47,807 bases of DNA, from positions 1-47,807 of the IMG/VR virus record IMGVR_UViG_3300004463_000594, one strand, 5' to 3'. The notes below the pieces were generated by a model. The model was not told the DNA's origin. It was given only the letters and a program-made list of their open reading frames with translations, and made no database searches. Numbering within the stretch: position 1 is the first letter of the stretch; the number at the start of each line of letters is the position of its first letter. Source of the DNA: a virus. The translations under genes and the position numbers were made by a program. This document shows positions 40,686-47,807 of the stretch, piece by piece.

Positions 40686-40903
40686 CAGGGGTGCTCTTGC
40701 TTGTGGGCGTCTTGGCGGATTTCCAGGGCACACTCCCGGCCTGCCAGGAAGAGCACGACGGCGAGGCTGAAGGTGCCCTGGAACAGGAAGGTGGCGACCA
40801 GGGGATGGCCGCCATCGAGGGCGCGGAGGGTGGCGGCGCTGCCGAGGCAGATGGTCGCGGCAAGCAGGGTCATCAGGGTGGCGTGGGAAGTTTTCCTAGC
40901 CAT
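40685..40903 (-). CDS. small membrane protein (72 aa)
   Basis: Two hydrophobic segments at about 11-29 (MTLLAATICLGSAATLRAL) and 36-55 (VATFLFQGTFSLAVVLFLAG). ATG within the end of the upstream gene. Role unknown. Confidence 0.7.
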   Translation of the reverse strand: MARKTSHATLMTLLAATICLGSAATLRALDGGHPLVATFLFQGTFSLAVVLFLAGRECALEIRQDAHKQEHP

Positions 40904-41498
40904 TGGCGTCTCCTCCCTTTTGTTGCTTGGGCAGGCCGAGGATGGCTTCCGCCTCGTGATACAGGGAGATGATCTGGTCCTCGGTCAGGATGCCCATGTT
41001 GCGGATCAGACCGATCACCTTTTTTGTAATACGGAGTTCCCTGTCTACGACCAAGGCATGCCTTTTGGTTTTTTCCTCCTGGCGTTTGCGGGCGGTTTCC
41101 ATTTGCTGGAAGGCGAGCTTGCTGTGCTCCTTGGCGGTTTCCTTCTTTGCCTTTTTGGTTATCCTGGACTGGATGAGGACTTTGCGCCGATGGATCAGCT
41201 TCCTGGCGCGCAGGAACGAGAGCCGGGAATAGTCGGCGCGGCGCAGCCAATCAAGGTCTTCCTCGTCTGGCTTAGACGATAGGGCCTGGGCATGGAACTT
41301 CTCGATGCGGGAGGTGGTATCGGCCAGTGCGACGAAGACCCTACCGTCGAGCGCTTCCAGTTCCGCGCGGTCCATCTCGTCGATCCGGGAGATATCCCGT
41401 CTCAGCGCTTCCTTTTTGCTGGAGATGGATTGGTATTCTTCGGCATCTTCTATCCAGTCGATATCGTCCTGGTTTATGCCGTACCTGATGTTGGACAT
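40896..41498 (-). CDS. helical, charged phage protein (200 aa), first gene of the leftward run
   Basis: Mostly coiled-coil: RRADYSRLSFLRARKLIHRR, KAKKETAKEHSKLAFQQMET, ARKRQEEKTKRHALVVDREL. It sits first after the divergent region and overlaps the next gene by 8 bases. Confidence 0.7.
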   Translation of the reverse strand: MSNIRYGINQDDIDWIEDAEEYQSISSKKEALRRDISRIDEMDRAELEALDGRVFVALADTTSRIEKFHAQALSSKPDEEDLDWLRRADYSRLSFLRARKLIHRRKVLIQSRITKKAKKETAKEHSKLAFQQMETARKRQEEKTKRHALVVDRELRITKKVIGLIRNMGILTEDQIISLYHEAEAILGLPKQQKGGDANG

Positions 41499-41536
41499 GG
41501 GTGCTTGTTCCCGCTATGGCGTGTGAGAGCGGCACC

Positions 41537-41564
41537 ATCATAGCGTGTCTGAATACCAACGCAA
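41537..41564 (-). promoter_or_regulatory. sigma70-like promoter for the leftward gene run
   Basis: Minus strand TTGCGT, 16-base spacer, TATGAT, about 38 bases before ATG 41498. It is the best match in the divergent gap. Confidence 0.5.
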
Positions 41565-41828
41565 CAACAATTGTAACATTGAGTGTTGATTTAAGGATAG
41601 GAGTGTTTTGGGGCTTGCCAAAGGCTAGCGCTGAAGACAGACTGCGGGCCGTGGATGTCGCCACGCGGCACGGTTCCGTCTCCGATCGGGCTTTGTGCCG
41701 ATGGGTTGCAATGCAAGGCACTTCCCGCCGGGTCAGTCTCGGCGGGAATTTTTTTGTCCGCCCTTTGTCCTCCGGGCGGTTGGGTAGGATCGGCTATGGG
41801 GTGGGTGTTGAACTGGAGGGGGCATCTG
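41565..41828. other. divergent intergenic region with an orphan rightward terminator
   Basis: Contains the terminator at 41722-41755 on the plus strand; open frames across it lack ribosome sites. A short untranslated RNA ending at the terminator is possible; no matching -10/-35 was clear. Confidence 0.4.
41722..41755 (+). terminator. intrinsic terminator, plus strand
   Basis: TTCCCGCCG/CGGCGGGAA arms, 9-base loop, then seven T. It precedes the 66-aa gene by 73 bases with no gene before it on this strand. Confidence 0.85.
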
Positions 41829-42029
41829 ATGCGGAGTCGGGGAGAGCCTGAGATCACCTACTGCCATATCCGGTGCGGTGGGGATGACGATTTTGATATC
41901 GAGTGTCGTTTTTCGGACGGTCAGAAGCTGGCGGCGATCACGGTGGACGGGGATTTTCCCAATCTTGCCGGTCGGATCTGTGCTTTTTTGAACGCTTCGA
42001 CCGAGATCCTAGGAGGGGATGGGGGATGA
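41829..42029 (+). CDS. small phage-type protein, unknown (66 aa)
   Basis: ATG 41829 with GGAGG. EITYCHIRCGGDDDFDIECR then DGQKLAAITVDGDFPNLAGR, a mixed alpha/beta small protein. Ends overlapping the next gene (ATGA). Confidence 0.7.
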   Translation: MRSRGEPEITYCHIRCGGDDDFDIECRFSDGQKLAAITVDGDFPNLAGRICAFLNASTEILGGDGG

Positions 42030-42283
42030 GTGGATTGATGTCATTGAATGAGGCGGCGGCCGTGGGGATTGAGCGTCTGCGCCAGCCGACCTGGTCCGAT
42101 TTGCGGGACTATGTCCTGATCGATATCGAGGACGGCAAGCCGGGGCCGCTGTTTCGGCTGTATTCGCCGTTCAACGCGGCAGCGGGCCTGCCCAACCCGT
42201 GTTTGCTATCGTGGGAGGATGTCAAGATCGGGGTGGACGAGCGGTGTTTCCTGCCGTCCTATCCGGACGAGGAGATCGTGTAA
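42026..42283 (+). CDS. small phage-type protein, unknown (85 aa)
   Basis: MSGLMSLNEAAAVGIERLRQ, then a beta-rich core (YVLIDIEDGKPGPLFRLYSP, NPCLLSWEDVKIGVDERCF). Translationally coupled to the previous gene. Confidence 0.7.
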   Translation: MSGLMSLNEAAAVGIERLRQPTWSDLRDYVLIDIEDGKPGPLFRLYSPFNAAAGLPNPCLLSWEDVKIGVDERCFLPSYPDEEIV

Positions 42284-42284
42284 C

Positions 42285-42309
42285 GAAAAAATCCCCGCCG
42301 AAGCGGGGA
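42285..42309 (-). terminator. hairpin terminator, minus strand
   Basis: TCCCCGC-CGAA-GCGGGGA with a T-run of seven on the minus strand after the hairpin; on plus it follows the stop of the 85-aa gene. Confidence 0.65.
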
Positions 42310-42401
42310 AGGAGGAGGACGTCTCATGACGAGAGGCTGCCGAGGGACAGCATGACGGCAAAAAGAGACTTTTGCAAGTACCATTGAGGCAGGCGATTAA
42401 A

Positions 42402-42617
42402 ATGGATGGCGGAATGGATGGCGGGAGCGGAAAGTTCAACGGCCATGGCAAGGGACCTAGACAGGACCCTGAGTGCTGGCTGCGCAACCAGATTTTGGCG
42501 GAGGAAGCCTATGAGTCGGCGCGGCGGCGGCGCGAGGCTGAGCGGGTGGCCATTGCGGCTCTATTGGTCTTGGCCGGGATGATGGCGGTTCTGATGTGCC
42601 TGCTGTCTCTGTCCTGA
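42402..42617 (+). CDS. small C-terminally membrane-anchored protein (71 aa)
   Basis: MDGGMDGGSGKFNGHGKG then an Arg-rich helix (YESARRRREAERVAI) and one hydrophobic segment (AALLVLAGMMAVLMCLLSL) at the C-terminus. Start choice uncertain; a GAGGCAGG lies 14-7 bases upstream. Confidence 0.6.
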   Translation: MDGGMDGGSGKFNGHGKGPRQDPECWLRNQILAEEAYESARRRREAERVAIAALLVLAGMMAVLMCLLSLS

Positions 42618-42628
42618 GGCACCGAAGA

Positions 42629-42669
42629 ATCCCCGCCGCTGGGAAGAGTGGGAGAGAGGCGGCGGGGAT
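42629..42669. repeat. long inverted repeat after the 71-aa gene
   Basis: ATCCCCGCCGC and GCGGCGGGGAT, 11-bp arms 19 bases apart, no clear T-run. Confidence 0.55.
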
Positions 42670-42883
42670 CTGAGTCGAGGCAGCTAGAAACGACGAGACA
42701 GACAGGGTGGCCCTGGAAAAGGGACTTTGGCAAGGGTGATTTAGGGGGTACCTGATCGGCATCCCGCCCTGTGGGTATCTATGACGGATGCCTTAACGCC
42801 CTTGCCGGGGTATACGGTCCCGTTTGCGCCGGTCATTGTTGCATCGCACGACCAAGATCAATCCAACAGGGGGGATATGTGCG
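42670..42883. other. leader of the RTX gene, no gene supported
   Basis: About 210 bases with short open frames that end in the RTX reading frame; AGGGGGGAT precedes ATG 42884. No confident promoter. Confidence 0.4.
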
Positions 42884-44071
42884 ATGGCAATTTTCTCACC
42901 GGTTCTGGGGGCTGCGGCGGCGAGCAACGGGGACGACATTCTGGTTGGGTCGGCTGGGGAGGACGTGATTTCCGGCCTGAACGGGGCGGACGTGATCTAT
43001 GGGTTGGGGGATGACGATGTTTTGAACGGCAACGCGCAGGATGACACGCTGCTGGGGGGCACGGGCAGTGACGAGCTGGACGGCGGGACTGGGGATGACG
43101 CGCTGGACGGCAATGACGGCGACGACACGTTGATTGGCGGGACCAATGACGACTGGCTGTCTGGCGGGGGGGAGGATGACACCCTGATCGGCAACACCGG
43201 GTTCGACCACCTGTCGGGCGGTGGGGAGGATGACAGCTTTCTCTGGACCAACGGGGACGGCAACGACGTTGATGACGGTGGGTCCGGGCAGGACATCCTG
43301 AACATCTTCGGGTCTGAGACCGAGGGGGATATCTTCTCCCTTGATCCGACTGACGCCGGGACAGCGCTGGTGTTTCAGCGGGAGAACCTGGTGCCGTTCA
43401 ATATCCAGATCAGCAACATCGAGGCGGTTGAGGTTTTTGGCGGCGGCGGAGACGACTTCTTTGAGACGGGGGACTTGGCCGGCACGGGTGTGACGGAGTT
43501 GTTTTTCGACGGCGGTGACGGCAGTGACACGGTGAGCACGCAGGCCAACGAGGGGGCCGGGATCGTGGCGTTCGGCGGGGCTGGGGCCGACTTTTTCTTT
43601 GGTGGGAATGGGGCTGAGGATTTCTTCGGGGAGGATGGCGCGGACCATTTCTTTTCGGGGGCGGGGGATGATTTCCTAGAGGGGGATGCCGGGAACGACC
43701 AGATGTTTGGCGGCAGCGGCGATGATATTGCCGACGGCGGTGAGGGCAATGACGTGATCGTGTTTGGTCCGGGGGATGACGTGGCGATCACGGGCACGGG
43801 CCAGGACCAGATCCGCTATGACCTGTCTCCGGTTGCCGGGGGGCATGACGTGATCGACGACTTCCAGAACTTTGCCGACGACCTGTTCCTGGGCGGCATC
43901 ACGAAGGCGGAGGTGGACAGCAACGCGGATGACCTGGTCAATGGCGCCGACGACCTGGCGAGTTATGACGCGGTAACCGACACGCTGACGCTGAGCTTCA
44001 ACGCGACGGACAGTCTGAGCTTGATCGGGATCGACACGCTGAGCGTTTCGAACGACCTGATTTTTGTCTGA
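42884..44071 (+). CDS. RTX calcium-binding secreted protein (395 aa)
   Basis: Start MAIFSPVLGAAAASNGDD at 42884. About ten GGxGxDxUx-type nonapeptides (VISGLNGADVIYGLGDDDVL; TLLGGTGSDELDGGTGDDAL; MFGGSGDDIADGGEGNDVIV), which fold into Ca2+-bound beta-rolls. The C-terminus (DSLSLIGIDTLSVSNDLIFV) is a beta/hydrophobic tail like a type I secretion signal. No protease or lipase domain, so it may be a surface or matrix protein. Whether phage or host origin is unclear; it is the only gene here with such features. Confidence 0.85.
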   Translation: MAIFSPVLGAAAASNGDDILVGSAGEDVISGLNGADVIYGLGDDDVLNGNAQDDTLLGGTGSDELDGGTGDDALDGNDGDDTLIGGTNDDWLSGGGEDDTLIGNTGFDHLSGGGEDDSFLWTNGDGNDVDDGGSGQDILNIFGSETEGDIFSLDPTDAGTALVFQRENLVPFNIQISNIEAVEVFGGGGDDFFETGDLAGTGVTELFFDGGDGSDTVSTQANEGAGIVAFGGAGADFFFGGNGAEDFFGEDGADHFFSGAGDDFLEGDAGNDQMFGGSGDDIADGGEGNDVIVFGPGDDVAITGTGQDQIRYDLSPVAGGHDVIDDFQNFADDLFLGGITKAEVDSNADDLVNGADDLASYDAVTDTLTLSFNATDSLSLIGIDTLSVSNDLIFV

Positions 44072-44173
44072 ACCGGGTCTAGGCCGGTTCCAAACTGGAT
44101 TGTCAGGCCGTCCTTGGTGTGATAAGACACCCCGGTCTCGGAAGGACACACTTTCTTGCTTGTTGGTCAGAAG

Positions 44174-44200
44174 CCCCACCGGCCTAGCGGTGGGGTTTTT
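44174..44200 (+). terminator. strong intrinsic terminator after the RTX gene
   Basis: CCCCACCG / CGGTGGGG arms with six-base loop and five T; 100 bases after the stop. Confidence 0.9.
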
Positions 44201-44272
44201 GCTGGTGCATGCCGCCGTTCCCGGCCCTTGCGGGGGCTCTATCTTGGGAGGGATAGGGGTCTCCAGCCTGTG

Positions 44273-44473
44273 TCACTCGCCGACCAGGGATCTGACGACC
44301 TTGAGGTAGGCATCCCGGCACTTGTTGCACCGGCAGCCGGTACGCCACAGTTCGGCACCGATCTCCAGGGAATGGACGATGGCGGCCTTGCGAACGTCTT
44401 CGTCGTCAGACAGCATTTCCGCGAAGGTCCAGGAGCTATTGATCCGGCGTTTGAAGTCTGCGGTACAGGTCAT
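44273..44473 (-). CDS. small Cys-containing protein (66 aa)
   Basis: MTCTADFKRRINSSWTFAEM to CRCNKCRDAYLKVVRSLVGE; a CxC/CxxC cluster near the C-terminus could bind metal. 14 bases after the previous gene; weak ribosome site, so the start is less certain. Confidence 0.6.
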   Translation of the reverse strand: MTCTADFKRRINSSWTFAEMLSDDEDVRKAAIVHSLEIGAELWRTGCRCNKCRDAYLKVVRSLVGE

Positions 44474-44486
44474 ACCCACTTCGATT

Positions 44487-44738
44487 TCACCAAGGTTGCG
44501 ATTTTTGAAGTCGGCCGACTTCCCGGTCAAGCTCCACGATCTTCTTCCCTTTCTTGGAAAGCTCATCCGTGAGGAATTCCACGACCAGGCGCAGTCTGCC
44601 ACATTCGGCCTCAGCCGCTTCGGCACGGGAGGTGCAGGACTGGATCATCCAGTTCAGCCGCTCTATCTCGCGCGCCGCCTCGTGAGTCAGGGGGCTGGAG
44701 TCGTCGCTGTCCCACAGGCGCTTTTCAAGACTCGACAT
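44487..44738 (-). CDS. small coiled-coil protein (83 aa)
   Basis: MSSLEKRLWDSDDSSPLTHE; helix THEAAREIERLNWMIQSCTS, then RLRLVVEFLTDELSKKGKKI and a leucine/lysine heptad-like tail. The start lies within the end of the 93-aa gene. Confidence 0.65.
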   Translation of the reverse strand: MSSLEKRLWDSDDSSPLTHEAAREIERLNWMIQSCTSRAEAAEAECGRLRLVVEFLTDELSKKGKKIVELDREVGRLQKSQPW

Positions 44739-45006
44739 GGTCCGTCTCCCCCAGCACCACGACCGGCTGCATGTGCGCCATCCGCACCAGCGCCTTTGGA
44801 TCGTAGCGCCGCAGGACGGACAAGCGCTCCCAGTACCGCTCACCCTCAGCCGAAGATCCTTCCAGGAACTCGACCCGCGCCAGCAGTTCGACCTCGGCCC
44901 CGATTTCCAGGAAGGTCAAGCCCGCGCCATCGGAGAAATCCTCCCAGACGATCTCGGTGTCATCCGGTAAGCCCGCCATCCGCTTGGTCAACTCGCCTTT
45001 GGTCAT
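44725..45006 (-). CDS. small phage-type protein, unknown (93 aa)
   Basis: MTKGELTKRMAGLPDDTEIV, then EIGAEVELLARVEFLEGSSA; beta/alpha, acidic. Coupled to both neighbours by overlap. Confidence 0.65.
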   Translation of the reverse strand: MTKGELTKRMAGLPDDTEIVWEDFSDGAGLTFLEIGAEVELLARVEFLEGSSAEGERYWERLSVLRRYDPKALVRMAHMQPVVVLGETDHVES

Positions 45007-45188
45007 GGGAACCGGCCGCCCTGCATGGCATCCGCCATCCGGGTGTAAAGCCGGACGGCCGTCCTGACGGCATCCTCGTCGCCGATCTCCTCCCAGACCG
45101 TATCGTCGCTTGATCTGGTGATGGCATCGCCGATCAGCTTATAGACCAGAAGCGCCTCTTCGTTCGTCAGGTTGAACCCTCTTCCCAT
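45003..45188 (-). CDS. small phage-type protein, unknown (61 aa)
   Basis: ATG 45188 with AAGGAG; MGRGFNLTNEEALLVYKLIG and a helical C-terminal half. Overlaps 44725..45006. Confidence 0.65.
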   Translation of the reverse strand: MGRGFNLTNEEALLVYKLIGDAITRSSDDTVWEEIGDEDAVRTAVRLYTRMADAMQGGRFP

Positions 45189-45199
45189 GCCCCGCTCCT

Positions 45200-45361
45200 T
45201 CATTGAACACCCCATCCCTGCCAGCGAGGGGTATTGCCCCACCCCAGAACGACGATCAGCAGCAGGGACAACGCCAGGATCAGAAACGCATATCCGGACA
45301 GCTTGTGAAACCGATCCGGATCAAACACCCCAATGATCCAAGCCCATAGCCTTGCCACCAT
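45200..45361 (-). CDS. small single-pass membrane protein (53 aa)
   Basis: MVARLWAWIIGVFDPDRFHK then a membrane stretch GYAFLILALSLLLIVVLGWG and NTPRWQG. CGGAG sits 11-7 bases before the start; first gene of the short leftward operon. Confidence 0.65.
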   Translation of the reverse strand: MVARLWAWIIGVFDPDRFHKLSGYAFLILALSLLLIVVLGWGNTPRWQGWGVQ

Positions 45362-45549
45362 ACTCCGCTCCGTTCGTCCACTGTTCCTTTTGCGGATTGT
45401 ACCTTATTTTTCCAGCAATACGATCCATTCCTGTCCCAAGACAATCCCGTAACCGAACACCCGCCCGCCCAGCCAGACAAAGCGTCAGATACGGCGTTCA
45501 AACACTGTACCATACGCTATGAGCTTGTATTTTTTTTGACAGCATCAAA

Positions 45550-45691
45550 CGACATTTTACTCAAACGTCGCGAGATGTCATGAAACGAGGGCGGGTGGGG
45601 CACAAGACAGCGTTCGGGTGATGTGCTCTGTGGGATGTGGTTTTGTTTTGTCGGCATTTTACATGAATGTCGCTGGATATCATGAAACGAG
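45550..45691. repeat. two 40-bp direct repeats containing inverted arms
   Basis: Copies at 45550-45589 and 45652-45691, about 32 of 40 identical; each holds CATTTTAC and ends ATGAAACGAG, with GACAT/ATGTC arms in the first. Confidence 0.75.
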
Positions 45692-45693
45692 TG

Positions 45694-45874
45694 GCGTTCG
45701 GGCAATGTGGAATGGGTGGGTGCTCATATTTTTTTCTGGGGTGCCCGCTTTTGTATTTTCAGATGCCGTGGGGGTGCTAAGCGTAAGCGTTCGGGTGATG
45801 CCTTTATGTTGGGTTCTGATTTTTTTCTGGGGCAGGGGTGCTTTTGTATTTCACTGTGCGGGGGATTTGCTAAG
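45694..45874. repeat. about 90-bp imperfect tandem repeat, two units
   Basis: Units beginning GCGTTCGGG at 45694 and 45787, each with TTTTTTTCTGGGG and GCTTTTGTATTT before a GGG...TGCTAAG end. A third GCGTTCGGGTGATG occurs at 45610. Confidence 0.7.
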
Positions 45875-46177
45875 CCGGGGCCTACCCCTATCTGTTGGTG
45901 AAGTGGGCTAGGTCGGCTAGCGAGCATTTGAGCCAATCGCAACGCGACATGGAATGGATTTAATTTAATTCGCATCACGAACACGATGCATTTGATTCAA
46001 TGAATGAATTGATATCATGAATATAAAATAAATAATTGTATGAATAATTTATTTATATATAGAATACATAATAGATGCATGCCACACACATGGATACAAT
46101 ACACTACACATACATAGTATATGTACCATACATACCATGTGGTATACCATGCATTAGATACAATAGCACTACGCATG

Positions 46178-46341
46178 TAGGATACATGTACCCTGGATAC
46201 AGGATACATACCCCATGCATGTAGGGTACATGCTGTGTAGTGGGCACCCTACATGGGGGACATTTGAGATATAGATCGTTTATATAAAAGAGATTTAATA
46301 CATATATATACCATGTATAAGGGTGGTATATAGGGTACATG
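46178..46341. repeat. TAGGRTACATG word, three copies
   Basis: At 46178-46188, 46222-46232 and 46331-46341, with further GTAGGGT-type near-copies between and after. Confidence 0.55.
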
Positions 46342-46581
46342 GTACGTAGTAGGGTGCTGGTGTGAGCCATAGTACCACTATGGAGCAGTCAAGATGTGTG
46401 CCACATAGCCATGCAGTATATGCATAACTAAGAAAATTACACGTTTTCAGGATAGCCCTAGAAGCCTGTATAAGGGCCGTACATGTACATGGTGTGAAGC
46501 CTAGGCAAGGGCAGCGGGCACCCCGCCAGAACGCATGGGTGAAAAATCCACACTATGGCCCATAGCAGGGTGCTGTGTGAG

Positions 46582-46590
46582 TTATCCACA
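46582..46590 (+). promoter_or_regulatory. DnaA box
   Basis: TTATCCACA, an exact match to the consensus, about 500 bases from the AT-rich tract. A single box is suggestive only. Confidence 0.45.
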
Positions 46591-46936
46591 GAAACCGCTG
46601 TATGGTGAGGGTGTGGTATACCAGCATGTAGGGTGTGCTGTATGGGCAGGGTGGCCATATACAGAGGGCACCTGTAGGGCCATGGGATATGGGCATGGTA
46701 GGCGGTAGAGTTTAGGCCACCATAGTAGGGGAGGCATGGTTACAGGCCATCAGGGCAGGCTCCTACAGGGGAGGGGTCTATAGGGGAAAGTGCCGTTTCT
46801 GAGAAGGTCTGTAGGGGAGAACGTCCTAAAAAGAGTTAGTCATAGGCGGAATGTAAAGGCATGGTCGTATGACCCAAAAACGGGCAACCCTAGGGGTTTG
46901 GATGAAATGGCAATGGGTCCTTTGCCAGTTAAGGAA

Positions 46937-46972
46937 GGGTGCCGCACGGGAGAACGGCCATCAGCGGCACCC
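46937..46972. repeat. 9-bp inverted repeat
   Basis: GGGTGCCGC and GCGGCACCC, 18 bases apart. Confidence 0.55.
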
Positions 46973-47162
46973 TGCCAGACCAGCCTGATCCCTGGATAAG
47001 GGTGCCATCAGCGGCTTTGCGGAAAGCGGTTTTGAGTAGACAGAAAAATAAATTTCTGGCTGGAAAACGACCGTTGCGGAAAAAATCTTTGCGGAATATC
47101 GCCAGCAAAATCAAAGGCTTAGGTCTTTCAGCAAAAAAATGCACGGGCAGTGAAGAAAGTTA

Positions 47163-47191
47163 TTGACGGTGCATGCACCAAAATATATAAC
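47163..47191 (+). promoter_or_regulatory. sigma70-like promoter with palindromic operator in the spacer
   Basis: TTGACG, 17-base spacer, TATAAC. GGTGCATGCACC (47168-47179), a perfect 12-bp palindrome, overlaps the -35 end and spacer, a placement suited to a repressor. Confidence 0.65.
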
Positions 47192-47245
47192 TAAGGACAG
47201 TTAAGATGGAGTTGACGGCGGCGGCGGGGAACCTCCCCAACGCTT

Positions 47246-47259
47246 TCCCCCTAGGGGGA
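47246..47259 (+). repeat. 14-bp perfect palindrome in the leader
   Basis: TCCCCCTAGGGGGA, just before the BoxA-like element. Confidence 0.6.
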
Positions 47260-47261
47260 TT

Positions 47262-47274
47262 GGTTCTTTGACAA
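47262..47274 (+). promoter_or_regulatory. BoxA-like antitermination element
   Basis: GGTTCTTTGACAA resembles the TGCTCTTTRACA BoxA of rRNA leaders, especially the alphaproteobacterial TTTGACA form. It is about 80 bases into the presumed leader. Confidence 0.4.
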
Positions 47275-47296
47275 CTGAATATCAGCCTTACGGGAA

Positions 47297-47351
47297 CGCT
47301 CCCTTTCTTCTGGCGCACATCACGCCAGAATGGAGAAAGGACAGGGGAGCG
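47297..47351 (+). other. leader stem-loop structure
   Basis: Nested arms CGCTCCC/GGGAGCG, CCTTTC/GAAAGG and TTCTGGCG/CGCCAGAA around CACATCA; likely a structured RNA leader. Confidence 0.55.
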
Positions 47352-47376
47352 GAAACAAGAGGCTTAGCAAAGATTG

Positions 47377-47400
47377 GGAACCGTCAATCTGGACGGTTCC
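47377..47400 (+). repeat. 9-bp hairpin in the leader
   Basis: GGAACCGTC and GACGGTTCC with a 6-base loop, without a T-run. Confidence 0.6.
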
Positions 47401-47489
47401 ACACAGGAGAGGCTTACAGGATAGGGTTTCACGGATGAGACCTTATCCCCTAACTCTCTCACACACCTACACTCTCACAAGGAAACACA

Positions 47490-47642
47490 ATGTCACATCA
47501 AACAGCCTTTGCCGTTGCCAAGGTGGTATTTCACCTGATTACCACGGTATACGGTATACAGACGGCGGACATTCACCCCGTCAACCCGCCAAAGCGTGAA
47601 TACTCCGTTACACCCCTCTATCAGGAGGTTGGGCAGTCATGA
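47490..47642 (+). CDS. small protein, unknown (50 aa)
   Basis: ATG 47490 with AAGGA six bases upstream; MSHQTAFAVAKVVFHLITTV ends QEVGQS. Its end contains AGGAGG that serves the next gene, and stop/start overlap as ATGA. Confidence 0.65.
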   Translation: MSHQTAFAVAKVVFHLITTVYGIQTADIHPVNPPKREYSVTPLYQEVGQS

Positions 47643-47734
47643 CGTTCCAGACCGTTGGCTTTCTTATGATGGTTTCCGCCGTATGCGGTGCGGTTGCTGC
47701 CACAATCTATTATGACATGAAGGGAAAGCTCTAA
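47639..47734 (+). CDS. very small membrane peptide (31 aa)
   Basis: MTFQTVGFLMMVSAVCGAVA then ATIYYDMKGKL; one hydrophobic segment. Perfect AGGAGG at -15 to -10; TAATG link to the next gene. Confidence 0.65.
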   Translation: MTFQTVGFLMMVSAVCGAVAATIYYDMKGKL

Positions 47735-47807
47735 TGCGCAGTCTGATTGCCTGCAGCGTTGGCCTTGGCCTGATAGGTCTGTCCGCTAAGCTCTCCCCTG
47801 CACTGGC
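47734..47807 (+). CDS. small secreted/lipoprotein-like gene, cut by the window edge
   Basis: MRSLIACSVGLGLIGLSAKL begins like a signal peptide with an early Cys; continues beyond the window, so neither length nor function can be judged. Confidence 0.5.
   Translation, partial: MRSLIACSVGLGLIGLSAKLSPAL

Larger units (their letters stand above)
45362..47160. other. gene-poor, repeat-rich control/origin-like region
   Basis: About 1.8 kb without a convincing gene; the short frames on both strands lack ribosome sites and family resemblance. Base composition differs from the rest: very AT-rich 45955-46080 and G-rich, C-poor on plus around 46480-46820. Holds direct repeats, a TAGGRTACATG word and one DnaA box (separate entries). 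Replication origin, packaging site or a degraded region are all possible. Confidence 0.55.

Noticed and set aside
45724-45984. 86-codon minus frame
   Set aside because: Runs across the 90-bp repeats and translates them; no ribosome site.
46015-46370. Tyr/Cys/His-rich minus frames
   Set aside because: Composition follows the repeated ATAC/ATGTA words, not a protein.
46790-46999. 69-codon plus frame
   Set aside because: No ribosome site and it runs into the inverted repeat at 46937-46972.
47330-47599. 89-codon plus frame
   Set aside because: Overlaps the leader hairpins and the better supported gene at 47490.
1-47807. CRISPR arrays, tRNA or rRNA genes
   Set aside because: No regularly spaced identical repeats with unique spacers, and no cloverleaf or rRNA-like segment was seen; small tRNAs could be missed by eye.

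Overview
This window looks like most of the late half of a tailed-phage genome or prophage, with a high-GC (roughly 60% by eye) alphaproteobacteria-like character. The host assignment is an inference from codon bias and a BoxA-like leader near 47262; I see no host chromosomal genes, tRNA, rRNA, integrase or attachment site. From 41498 down to base 1 essentially every gene is on the minus strand. The genes are packed with ATGA/TGATG overlaps, so the large plus-strand open frames there are shadows.

Reading leftward in transcription order from a divergent promoter region near 41540: a block of small phage genes; dCTP deaminase; a serine recombinase; a GMC-family oxidoreductase; small regulators (XRE-type HTH, a PhoB-type winged helix); small terminase; an IscB nuclease with a candidate omega-RNA; an iron-permease-like membrane protein; large terminase; portal (DUF4055-like); a ribbon-helix-helix protein; a TylF-like methyltransferase; MuF-like head protein; scaffold; major capsid; then accessory virion genes and very large tail fibre/spike genes (LamG, beta-helix, SGNH-esterase-like). 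The last of these runs off the left edge. No tape measure, tail tube, lysis or replication gene was recognised.

The packaging module is the striking part. TerL (25955..30040) carries four in-frame inteins, each at a catalytic or conserved motif: inside Walker A, just before Walker B, after the coupling motif, and in the last nuclease motif. Removing them gives an ordinary 547-residue TerL. The second intein contains, on the opposite strand, a complete HNH homing-endonuclease gene with its own promoter-like sequence and ribosome site. The intein reading frame stays open through the antisense of that gene, and a hand count suggests this openness is selected. An IscB element with matching palindromes at both ends sits between terS and terL. 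Two small genes flanking terL look like ATPase-domain relatives without a P-loop.

Right of 41500 the plus strand carries small phage-type genes and a secreted RTX calcium-binding protein with a strong terminator, facing a short minus-strand operon (44273..45361). Bases 45362 to about 47160 are gene-poor, repeat-rich and partly very AT-rich, with one perfect DnaA box, and could be an origin or control region. At the right edge a sigma70-type promoter with a palindrome in its spacer, a BoxA-like element and several hairpins lead into three translationally coupled very small plus-strand genes.
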